Assembly (NCBI GenBank): GCA_964415525.1
Contig: CAYQAS010000178.1
Location: 1 to 6,410, forward strand
Reading direction: 5' to 3'
DNA from: CAZPUI01 sp964415525
GTDB lineage: Bacteria > Acidobacteriota > Holophagae > Holophagales > Holophagaceae
Length of the DNA stretch: 6,410 bases
The notes under the pieces are model-generated. The model was given only the letters and a program-made list of their open reading frames with translations, ran no database searches and had not been told where the DNA came from. Within the stretch, counting starts at the first letter, position 1, and every line of letters begins with the position of its first letter. Shown here piece by piece: positions 1 through 6,045 of this stretch. Both the position numbers and the translations under genes were made by a program.

Positions 1-2
1 GC

Positions 3-194
3 ATCTACGCCACCATCGCCCTGGGCGGGCACATCCGCGTGGGCTTCGAGGACAACATCTACTACAGCAAGGGCCGCCTTGCGAAGAGCAACGCCGAGCT
101 CGTCGAGCGCGCCGCCCGCATCGCCAAGGACTGCGGCCGTGAACTGGCGAAGCCCGAAGACGTGCGAGCCATGCTGAAGCTGCGCAAGGCCTAA
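3..194 (+). CDS. kce: 3-keto-5-aminohexanoate cleavage enzyme, C-terminal fragment (DUF849/BKACE family)
   Basis: The frame is open from the left edge and ends at TAA 192-194, giving the last 63 residues of a protein whose start lies outside the window. The fragment contains GGHIRVGFEDNIYY near its beginning, the hallmark C-terminal segment of DUF849/BKACE enzymes. The R-x3-E-D pattern (fragment residues R12, E16, D17) matches, as I recall the Kce structure, a substrate Arg, the Glu zinc ligand and the neighbouring catalytic Asp. The family condenses a beta-keto acid with acetyl-CoA. Kce itself turns 3-keto-5-aminohexanoate into acetoacetate and 3-aminobutyryl-CoA, in the cytoplasm. The specific Kce call rests on position directly before kamA in a lysine-fermentation operon. 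From the fragment alone it could be another BKACE enzyme. It ends in a basic, helical tail with no sign of truncation. Confidence 0.85.
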   Translation: MYATIALGGHIRVGFEDNIYYSKGRLAKSNAELVERAARIAKDCGRELAKPEDVRAMLKLRKA

Positions 195-205
195 AAGGAC
201 TTGAA

Positions 206-331
206 CCACGGAGCACACGGAGGACACGGAGAAAAGCAACAAAGGCAGGTCGGGATCGTCTTTTGCCCCAGCCTCCGTTGAGTCTTTTCTTTCAGTCCTT
301 TCTCCGTGAGCTCCGTGTTCTCCGTGGTGAA
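206..331 (+). repeat. intergenic hairpin repeat R1 (kce-kamA)
   Basis: Left arm 206-234 and right arm 299-327 are inverted repeats, 26 of 29 positions complementary by hand alignment. Each arm is three 9-nt units (CACGGAG core on the left, CTCCGTG on the right). The element starts 11 nt after the kce stop and its right arm ends 28 nt before kamA. Its loop (235-298) is the longest of the four copies and seems to contain a degenerate extra right-arm end (about 272-295). The transcript could fold into a long stem-loop. Function is unknown; it may be a REP/MITE-like repeat or an mRNA processing or stability element. Confidence 0.9.
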
Positions 332-345
332 TCTCTTTTTCTTTC

Positions 346-349
346 AGGA
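346..349 (+). promoter_or_regulatory. ribosome binding site of kamA
   Basis: AGGA lies 6 nt before ATG 356, directly after the repeat and its T-rich tail. It supports ATG 356 over the upstream in-frame ATG at 263, which would add 31 residues that merely translate repeat R1. Confidence 0.75.
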
Positions 350-355
350 CATCGC

Positions 356-1618
356 ATGAAGTACGACCCCGTGGACTTTCGCTCGATCGACCTCTTCAAG
401 GACGTCACCGACGCCGAATGGAACGACTACCGCTGGCAGCTGCGTCACGCGATCCGCGACATCGAGACCCTCGAAAAGGTCATGGTGCTGACGGATGACG
501 AGCGCGAGCAGCTCAAGGCCTGCCTCGGCAAGTTCACCATGGAGATTACGCCGTACTACGCGGCGCTGATGGACCGCACGGATCCGGACTGCCCGGTTCG
601 CATGCAGTCCGTGCCGCGCCTCGCGGAGCTGCACGACGATCCGAGCGACCTTGCGGATCCGCTCCACGAGGACGTGGACAGCCCCGTCCCCGGGCTCACG
701 CACCGCTACCCGGACCGCGTGCTGCTGCTGGTCACCAACATCTGTTCCATGAACTGCCGCCACTGCACGCGCCGGCGCCTCGTGGGAGATACCGATGTCC
801 ACATGCCCGAGGAGAACATCCAGAAGGCCATCGACTACATCGCCGCCCACCCCGAAGTGCGCGATGTACTCATCAGCGGCGGCGATCCCATGGTGCTTCC
901 CGACGAGCGCCTGGAGTCCATCCTCCAGCGTCTGCGCGCCATCGAGCACGTGGAGATCATCCGCTTCGGCACCCGCACCCCCGTCGTCATGCCCCAGCGC
1001 ATCACGCCCGAGCTCTGCGACATGCTCAAGCAGTACCACCCGGTCTACGTGAACACCCACTTCAACCACCCGAAGGAGATCACGGAAGAAGCCCGTCAGG
1101 CCTGCGCCCGCCTCGCGAACGCCGGCATCCAGCTGGGCAACCAGAGCGTGCTCCTGCGCGGCATCAACGACGATCCCGTCGTGATGAAGAAGCTCGTCCA
1201 CAAACTGCTCACCATCCGCGTGAAGCCCTACTACATCTACCAGTGCGACCTCAGCCTCGGCATCAGCCACTTCCGCACGTCGGTGTCCAAGGGCATCGAG
1301 ATCGTCGAGGCCCTGCGCGGCCACACGACCGGCATGGCCGTGCCTACCTTCGTGGTGGACGCCCCTGGCGGCGGCGGCAAGATTCCCGTGATGCCCAACT
1401 ACCTCATCTCCATGGGCGACGGCCGCGCCATTCTGCGCAACTACGAGGGTGTGATCACCACCTACACCTGGCCCCAGTACACCGGTCCGGCCCACCCCGC
1501 GACCAAGGAAGCCGGGGATGACGCCCAGTACCGCGCCAAGGACGGCGTCGCCACCTTGCTCGCAGGTGATCGGCTCTGCCTCGAGCCGAATGACCTCAGC
1601 CGCACCAAGCGTCACTAA
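356..1618 (+). CDS. kamA: L-lysine 2,3-aminomutase
   Basis: The cytoplasmic radical-SAM/PLP enzyme converts L-lysine to L-beta-lysine, the first step of lysine fermentation. The 420-residue product is close to the clostridial enzyme in length and aligns with it almost throughout. The CxxxCxxC motif (C130, C134, C137) binds the 4Fe-4S cluster. Next to it, CTRRR includes R139, equivalent to the residue that holds the lysine carboxylate. DAPGGGGK (335-342) contains the PLP lysine K342, and D298 (YQCDLS) and D335 match the two aspartates that hold the side-chain amine. SGGDP at 175-179 is also typical. The structural zinc site of the Clostridium subterminale enzyme is absent: D273 replaces its C268 and no Cys triad follows GVITTY. 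The ATG at 356 is chosen because it has an AGGA site and gives the family-typical N-terminus (IDLFKDVTDAEWND). It is flanked by repeats R1 and R2 and cotranscribed with its neighbours, as I infer from strand and spacing. A glutamate 2,3-aminomutase is less likely given both conserved aspartates and the context. Confidence 0.97.
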   Translation: MKYDPVDFRSIDLFKDVTDAEWNDYRWQLRHAIRDIETLEKVMVLTDDEREQLKACLGKFTMEITPYYAALMDRTDPDCPVRMQSVPRLAELHDDPSDLADPLHEDVDSPVPGLTHRYPDRVLLLVTNICSMNCRHCTRRRLVGDTDVHMPEENIQKAIDYIAAHPEVRDVLISGGDPMVLPDERLESILQRLRAIEHVEIIRFGTRTPVVMPQRITPELCDMLKQYHPVYVNTHFNHPKEITEEARQACARLANAGIQLGNQSVLLRGINDDPVVMKKLVHKLLTIRVKPYYIYQCDLSLGISHFRTSVSKGIEIVEALRGHTTGMAVPTFVVDAPGGGGKIPVMPNYLISMGDGRAILRNYEGVITTYTWPQYTGPAHPATKEAGDDAQYRAKDGVATLLAGDRLCLEPNDLSRTKRH

Positions 1619-1629
1619 AAAGCCTGTAA

Positions 1630-1717
1630 CCACGGAGCACACGGAGGACACGGAGAAAAGCAAAAAGGAATATGCCTTCCCTCTTTTCTCCGTGTTCTCC
1701 GTGTTCTCCGTGGTGAA
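1630..1717 (+). repeat. intergenic hairpin repeat R2 (kamA-kamB)
   Basis: This is the most compact and best-paired copy. Left arm 1630-1658 and right arm 1685-1713 are complementary at 27 of 29 positions, closing a 26-nt loop that has a small internal AAGG/CCTT pairing (1665-1668 with 1675-1678). It starts 11 nt after the kamA stop, and the right arm ends 23 nt before kamB. GTGAA and a pyrimidine-rich stretch follow it. The mismatches fall in the linker bases between 9-nt units, not in the CACGGAG cores. Confidence 0.92.
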
Positions 1718-1736
1718 TTTCTTTTCTCTCCATCCC

Positions 1737-2588
1737 ATGACCGTTTCGCTCCAGAGAGTCCAGCACGCCGTCACGGCGGTGACGGGCTTCGAGAAGGGTT
1801 CGGGGAAGACGACCTTCCTTAACCTGGCTCTACCTGTTGCTCGACACGCGGGACCAGTGGCGGTGTTCACCATCGGGGTAGACGGCGGCGCCAAGGCCCG
1901 GGAGGACGGCGCGGGCACGCCGGACATCACCGTGGCGCCTGGGGATCTCGTGGTGACCACGGAGGCCTTCGCACGGGCTTCCGATGCGCGATTCGAAGTG
2001 CTGGAGGCCCTGCCCGGTCGCACGGCCCTGGGCCGCCTGCTCCTGGGCCGCGCCGTGCGCGCCGGCTCCGTGACCCTGGTGGGCAGCGCCTCGTTCACGG
2101 ACATGGCTGACCTCATTGAACGCGTGCGGGCCGAGGCCTGGGCGGCCTCCGTGCTGGTGGATGGCGCCGTGAACCGGGTCACCCAGGTGAGCGCCCTGGG
2201 CGCCGCGCGCTTCGCGTTCACCGCCCGCATCCACCGCGGCAACCTGGCAAAGGCCGCCGCCAAGCTCCAGGCCCTGGCTGCCCTGGCGGATCTGACAGCC
2301 GCTGACTCATCCGAGTTGGCTTGGAAAGGTCCCCTCACGATGGAGGGCCTCGCCCAGCTGCCCCCGCCCCCTGGGCCGCTCTCCCTTGGCAGCTTCTCCG
2401 ATGTCTTCCTGGAGCCGGCGGACCTCAAGCGCCTGCTGACGCGGTACGACGTGCGCCTGCGCCGACCCCTCGACCTGCTCTGCTTCTCCATTGTGCTGCG
2501 CGACCTGAGCCGCGACACCTTCCTGGAGACCGTCGGCCCCTCCGTGGCCGAGCGCGTGCTCTTCAATCCCTACGAGGTGGTGGCGTGA
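1737..2588 (+). CDS. kamB: lysine 5,6-aminomutase reactivase subunit KamB
   Basis: The 283-residue protein belongs to the small-subunit family encoded next to lysine 5,6-aminomutase in lysine fermenters, annotated as part of the ATP-dependent reactivase that renews inactivated adenosylcobalamin enzyme. Near the N-terminus, GFEKGSGKTT (17-26) after a short hydrophobic strand looks like a P-loop, although the usual first Gly is shifted by one. SVLVDG (138-143, D142) would serve as a Walker-B-like strand, so a nucleotide-binding fold is plausible but not proven. There is no signal peptide or membrane segment, so it is cytoplasmic. ATG 1737 is the first ATG after repeat R2. The frame is open further upstream only because R2 and the end of kamA happen to lack stops, and starting later would damage the strand before the P-loop. 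No Shine-Dalgarno site is visible before this ATG, unlike the neighbouring genes. Its TGA overlaps the GTG of kamC, implying coupled translation and a 1:1 complex. The biochemical role is inferred from family and context. Confidence 0.85.
   Translation: MTVSLQRVQHAVTAVTGFEKGSGKTTFLNLALPVARHAGPVAVFTIGVDGGAKAREDGAGTPDITVAPGDLVVTTEAFARASDARFEVLEALPGRTALGRLLLGRAVRAGSVTLVGSASFTDMADLIERVRAEAWAASVLVDGAVNRVTQVSALGAARFAFTARIHRGNLAKAAAKLQALAALADLTAADSSELAWKGPLTMEGLAQLPPPPGPLSLGSFSDVFLEPADLKRLLTRYDVRLRRPLDLLCFSIVLRDLSRDTFLETVGPSVAERVLFNPYEVVA
2574..2577 (+). promoter_or_regulatory. ribosome binding site of kamC inside kamB
   Basis: GAGG lies 7 nt before GTG 2585, within the last codons of kamB. It fixes the GTG start and a stop-start overlap of the GTGA type (2585-2588). 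The frame is open back to an ATG at 2321, but that stretch is a shadow of kamB. Confidence 0.8.
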
Positions 2589-4189
2589 ATCCCGACGTGC
2601 TGAGCTACGCCGAGTTCGACACCCTCTGGGAAGCCTTTTCCCCGGAGACGCCCTTCGGCCGCGAGGTCAAGGAGCGGCGTGCGTTCCTCACGGATGAGGC
2701 GCAGCTGAAGCGCCTGCACGACGAGACGGATGCGGTGCTGGGCTTCATGACCGCGTTGGACCAGGACCTCGTGAAGCGCGACCGCATCAGCCACCACCTG
2801 AAGCGGATGCCGCGCTTTCCCGAACAGCCCGCCGCCTGCTTTGACGAGGTGGAGCTCTTCCAGTTCAAGAAGTTCCTCCACAACTTCCTGGCCCTCGTCG
2901 ACCTCGTAGATCCCGCCGTGGCGCGGATCTTCGACCTCCATGGGGCCTGCGAGGATCTGCTGGCGCTCCTGGATCGCGGTCGCCAGGGGGCGGAATTCTT
3001 CTACCTGGCGGACGCCTACAGCGCGGAGCTTGCCGAGGTGCGCGCGGCGATCGCCGCCGTAGACCGTCAAGTGCTCGAGCAGGATGCGGACCGCTCCGCG
3101 GAGATCCAGGCCCGGTACGGCCTTGTCTTCGGCGAGAAGGCCTTCCTGCTGGTGCCCCGCGACCGGTTCACGGACCTAGAGGCCGCGGCCCACCTGCTGC
3201 TCATCGATCCCTACGATGGAAACCTGGTGTCCGTCCGTCCGCTGCGCACTCCGGAAGCCCTGGTGCTCGGCGAGCGTCGACACGCTCTGGCCCTCCAGGA
3301 GCAGGCCGCCGAACAGGCCGTGCTCGAAGAGCTCACCCGCGCAGTGAACCGCGAGCTGAGCCGCATCCTCGCCGCGCGCGAGGCCGTCCGCGCCTTCGAC
3401 CTCGCCTGGGCCCGCGCCCGCATGGCCCGCGATCTGCGCCTCACCCGTCCCGTGCTGCAGGAGGGCCAGCTGCGCATCGAGGGTGGCCGCTTCCTGCCCT
3501 GCGAGACCCTCTGCACCCGCCTGAACACGCCATACGAGGCCCTGGACGCCACCTTCGAGCCCGGCGCCACCGTGATCTTCGGCTCCAACATGGGCGGCAA
3601 GACCGTTGTGCTGAAGACCGTAGCGTTCCTCCAGCTCTGCGTGCAGACGGGGCTCTACGTCCCGGCCCGCCGCATGGCGACCCGCGTCTTCCCGCACATC
3701 GCCTACGTCGGCGCCCGGCGCGAGGGCGATGCCCACGCGGGACTCTCCGGCTTCGGCACGGAGCTGGCGCAGTTCATGGACGCCTGGGAGCACCTGCCGG
3801 AAGACGGCCTCTGGCTCTTCGACGAATTCGCCCGCACCACCCACAGCCGGGAGGCGGAAGCCCTCCTCTCCGCCGTGCTGGAAGCGCTGCAGGCGCGCCG
3901 GGGCGTGGCACTCTTCTCCACCCACTTCCACGGTGTGGCCCGACTCGACGGCGTGGCCTACCGCCGCATGCACGGCCTCGACCGCTCCAGCCTGGAGACG
4001 CCCGCCGAGGGCGAATCCCTGGAAGCCCGGCTCCGGCGCGTGGCCGCGCGCATGATCTACCGGATGGAGCCCGATGACGGCTCCCACCGGGACTCCGATG
4101 CCCTGGCGGTGGCCCGCCTGCTGGGACTTTCTCCCACACTCTGCGAACGGGCGGAAACGTTTTTCACAGGTCCAGGAATAGAGAAATGA
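2585..4189 (+). CDS. kamC: lysine 5,6-aminomutase reactivase ATPase KamC (MutS-like)
   Basis: This 534-residue cytoplasmic protein ends in a MutS-type ABC ATPase domain. Walker A is GSNMGGKT (333-340; MutS has GPNMGGKS). The signature-like segment D382-x3-G-x-S-x-F-x2-E393 matches the MutS pattern. Walker B is LWLFDEF with D413 and E414, followed by ARTT, and STHFHG (445-450) supplies the H-loop His447. The N-terminal half (about 1-320) is largely helical and rich in Glu, Arg and Leu, like the MutS core and lever. The protein is much shorter than MutS (about 850) and has no evident mismatch-recognition domain with its Phe-x-Glu motif. In lysine-fermentation operons this MutS-like gene sits between kamB and kamD and is annotated as the ATPase that reactivates lysine 5,6-aminomutase, probably by driving exchange of damaged cobalamin. 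That role is known by annotation and inference. GTG 2585 is chosen for its GAGG site and overlap with kamB. Repeat R3 begins almost immediately after its stop. Confidence 0.88.
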   Translation: MNPDVLSYAEFDTLWEAFSPETPFGREVKERRAFLTDEAQLKRLHDETDAVLGFMTALDQDLVKRDRISHHLKRMPRFPEQPAACFDEVELFQFKKFLHNFLALVDLVDPAVARIFDLHGACEDLLALLDRGRQGAEFFYLADAYSAELAEVRAAIAAVDRQVLEQDADRSAEIQARYGLVFGEKAFLLVPRDRFTDLEAAAHLLLIDPYDGNLVSVRPLRTPEALVLGERRHALALQEQAAEQAVLEELTRAVNRELSRILAAREAVRAFDLAWARARMARDLRLTRPVLQEGQLRIEGGRFLPCETLCTRLNTPYEALDATFEPGATVIFGSNMGGKTVVLKTVAFLQLCVQTGLYVPARRMATRVFPHIAYVGARREGDAHAGLSGFGTELAQFMDAWEHLPEDGLWLFDEFARTTHSREAEALLSAVLEALQARRGVALFSTHFHGVARLDGVAYRRMHGLDRSSLETPAEGESLEARLRRVAARMIYRMEPDDGSHRDSDALAVARLLGLSPTLCERAETFFTGPGIEK

Positions 4190-4191
4190 TG

Positions 4192-4297
4192 TTCACCACG
4201 GAGCACACAGAGATCACGGAGGAAAAGCAAGGGATTCACGCCCTTAGTTCTTTCCTGCTTTTCTCCGTGTCCTCCGTGTCCTCCGTGTCCTCCGTGG
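4192..4297 (+). repeat. intergenic hairpin repeat R3 (kamC-kamD), with an extra right-arm unit
   Basis: The left arm begins at TTCACCACGG (4192) only 3 nt after the kamC stop and has three 9-nt units. The right arm (4259-4297) has four CTCCGTG units, so one unit is left unpaired or the stem can slip. Pairing continues inward through AAAAGCA (4223-4229) and TGCTTTT (4256-4262). The apex can form AAGGG (4229-4233) with CCCTT (4241-4245) around a 7-nt loop. The right arm ends 39 nt before kamD, leaving room for a T-rich stretch and the kamD ribosome binding site. Confidence 0.88.
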
Positions 4298-4336
4298 TTG
4301 ATTCCTTTCGCTTTTGATTCTTTCCGAGGTTGAACG

Positions 4337-5896
4337 ATGCAAACGAAACTGGGACTCCCCGCCGACAAGATCGCCCAGGCTCGCGACCTGGCCTTCCAGA
4401 TCACCCGCCCCGTGAAGGAGTTCATCGCGGGCCACACCTCCGTCACCGTAGAGCGGGCCACCCTGCGCCTCGCGGGGGCGGATGGCGCGGACGCGGACGG
4501 CGTGCCGGTGCCGAACCTCATCGTGGACCAGCTCCGCGGCGAGAAGCTGGAACACGGCGCCCTGAAGTACTACGTGAACGCCCTGCTCCGCACCGGTGAG
4601 ACGGTGGAAGGCCTGAACGCAAAGATCGCGGGGGGTCTGCGCATCGCCGACCTGCCCATGAGCGACAAGGCAGCGCTGGAAGCCAAGGGTGCCGAGCTGG
4701 TGCAGAAGGGACTCGGCCGCATCAAGACGAACCGATCCCACCGCGAAGCCAAGCTGGAGCAGTTCAAGGGCCGCAACCACAGCCCGCTGATGTACGTCAT
4801 CGTCGCCACCGGCAACATCTACGAGGACGTGAAGCAGGCTCAGGCCGTGGGCGCGCAGGGTGCCGACGTCGTCGCCGTCATCCGCACCACGGCTCAGTCC
4901 CTGCTCGACTACGTGCCCTACGGCGCGACCACGGAAGGCTTCGGCGGCACCTACGCCACCCAGGAGAACTTCCGCATCATGCGTGCGGCGCTGGATGAAG
5001 TGGTGGAGAAGGAGCAGCGCTACATCTACCTCACGAACTACGCCAGCGGCCTCTGCATGCCGGAGATCGCGGCCATGGGGGCGCTGGAGCGCCTCGACAT
5101 GATGCTCAACGACTCGATGTACGGAATCCTCTTCCGCGACATCAACATGTACCGCACGTTCGTGGACCAGAAGTTCAGCCGGATGATCAACGCCTACGCG
5201 GGGATCATCATCAACACCGGCGAGGACAACTACCTGACCACGTCAGATGCTGTCGAAAAGGCCTACACGGTGCTGGCCAGCCAGTTCCTGAACGAGCGCT
5301 TCGCCTTCGATGCCGGCCTCGAGCCTTGGCAGATGGGCCTGGGCCACGCCTTCGAGATGGATCCCACCATCAAGAACGGCTACCTGCTGGAGCTGAGCCA
5401 GGCCCAGATGGCCCGCGAGATCTTCCCCGAAGCGCCGCTGAAGTACATGCCGCCCACGAAGTTCATGACCGGCAACATCTTCAAGGGCCACGTGCAGGAC
5501 GCCCTCTTCAACTTCACCAGCCAGTTCACCAAGCAGGGCATCCACCTGCTCGGCATGCTGACGGAGGCCATCCACACGCCGTACATGATGGATCGCTTCC
5601 TGGCGCTGGAGAATGCGCGCTACGTCATGGACAACATGGCGGACCTGAGCGACGAGATCGAGTTCAAGCAGGACGGCGTCATCGTCCGCCGCGCCCACGA
5701 GGTGCTGGACCAGGCCCTGGCCTTCCTCGAGGCCCTGAACAAGACCGGCCTCATGGATGCCATCGCCGCCGGCGACTTCGCCGACGTCAAGCGCCCCCGG
5801 GATGGCGGCAAGGGCCTCGACGGCCTGCAGCCCAAGGGCCCCGACTACTGGAACCCCTTCGAAGCGACGCTAGAAGCGGAACTGGGACTGAATTAA
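4337..5896 (+). CDS. kamD: lysine 5,6-aminomutase alpha subunit (beta-lysine 5,6-aminomutase)
   Basis: This large subunit of the adenosylcobalamin/PLP enzyme moves the terminal amino group of beta-lysine (or D-lysine) from C6 to C5, giving 3,5-diaminohexanoate. The 519-residue length matches the family. It forms the TIM-barrel body that holds PLP and substrate, while KamE brings cobalamin and the PLP lysine. Residues I recall as active-site contacts in the Clostridium sticklandii enzyme are present with a constant offset of -1: R183, S188, S237, Y262, R267 and D297. The segment SLLDYVPYGATTEGFGGTYA (188-207) is characteristic, and GFGG-TYATQENFR is fully kept. The start at ATG 4337 has GAGGT (4326-4330) 6 nt upstream. 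No truncation or frameshift is seen. It lies between repeats R3 and R4 and must act with kamE. Because 5,6-aminomutase is prone to losing its coenzyme radical chemistry, placing the kamBC reactivase genes just upstream makes functional sense. Confidence 0.97.
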   Translation: MQTKLGLPADKIAQARDLAFQITRPVKEFIAGHTSVTVERATLRLAGADGADADGVPVPNLIVDQLRGEKLEHGALKYYVNALLRTGETVEGLNAKIAGGLRIADLPMSDKAALEAKGAELVQKGLGRIKTNRSHREAKLEQFKGRNHSPLMYVIVATGNIYEDVKQAQAVGAQGADVVAVIRTTAQSLLDYVPYGATTEGFGGTYATQENFRIMRAALDEVVEKEQRYIYLTNYASGLCMPEIAAMGALERLDMMLNDSMYGILFRDINMYRTFVDQKFSRMINAYAGIIINTGEDNYLTTSDAVEKAYTVLASQFLNERFAFDAGLEPWQMGLGHAFEMDPTIKNGYLLELSQAQMAREIFPEAPLKYMPPTKFMTGNIFKGHVQDALFNFTSQFTKQGIHLLGMLTEAIHTPYMMDRFLALENARYVMDNMADLSDEIEFKQDGVIVRRAHEVLDQALAFLEALNKTGLMDAIAAGDFADVKRPRDGGKGLDGLQPKGPDYWNPFEATLEAELGLN

Positions 5897-5905
5897 AAAC
5901 AATTA

Positions 5906-6024
5906 TTCACCACGGAACACACGGAGGACACTGAGAAAAAGCAGGCAAAGGGATCATTCAGCCTCCTTCCCTTCTCTTTGTTTTCTTCTCTTTTCTCTGT
6001 GCGCTCCGTGTTCTCCGTGGTGAA
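5906..6024 (+). repeat. intergenic hairpin repeat R4 (kamD-kamE)
   Basis: The outermost ends are perfect inverted copies, TTCACCACGG (5906-5915) and CCGTGGTGAA (6015-6024). Within the arms 5910-5938 and 5992-6020, 24 of 29 positions pair, making it one of the two more decayed copies; it includes a T-T mismatch (5932 with 5998) inside a unit core. An inner stem AAGGGA (5948-5953) with TCCCTT (5968-5973) is possible. It starts 9 nt after the kamD stop, and CCGTGG ends 25 nt before kamE. Confidence 0.88.
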
Positions 6025-6045
6025 CCCTTTCTTTTGGAGTAACCG

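Noticed and set aside
263..355. N-terminal extension of kamA by 31 residues
   Set aside because: It only translates repeat R1; ATG 356 has its own ribosome binding site and a family-like N-terminus.
1518..1736. N-terminal extension of kamB back into kamA
   Set aside because: It overlaps the kamA coding end in another frame and translates repeat R2, whose 9-nt period keeps frames free of stops.
1630..1736. Classical Rho-independent terminators at the hairpins
   Set aside because: T-rich stretches follow the right arms, but GTGAA or GTTGATT comes between stem and T tract, and the tracts are interrupted by C. Full termination inside a clearly co-functional operon is also unlikely. Partial termination is not excluded.
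344..2566. Very long open frame on the - strand (740 codons) across kamA and kamB
   Set aside because: It is antisense to two confidently identified genes and opened by GC-rich codon bias. Its product is low-complexity Arg/Ala/Val-rich sequence, part of it a translation of repeat R2.
2321..2584. N-terminal extension of kamC over kamB
   Set aside because: The sequence is kamB read in another frame (Pro/Ala/Arg-rich). GTG 2585 with GAGG fits the overlap.
2585..4189. KamC as a DNA mismatch repair MutS/MutS2 protein
   Set aside because: The length, missing recognition domain and lysine-fermentation context fit the KamC reactivase family; no Smr domain is seen at the C-terminus.
4186..4317. 43-codon open frame starting ATGATG at the kamC stop and running through R3
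   Set aside because: An AGGA lies 8 nt upstream, so some translation cannot be excluded. The peptide is just the repeat read through (TTEHTEITEE, then SVSSVSSV), which is expected from a 9-nt period. No equivalent exists at the other repeats.
206..6024. CRISPR-like or tandem-repeat array
   Set aside because: Copies are separated by whole genes and are inverted repeats with short variable loops, not direct repeats with uniform spacers.
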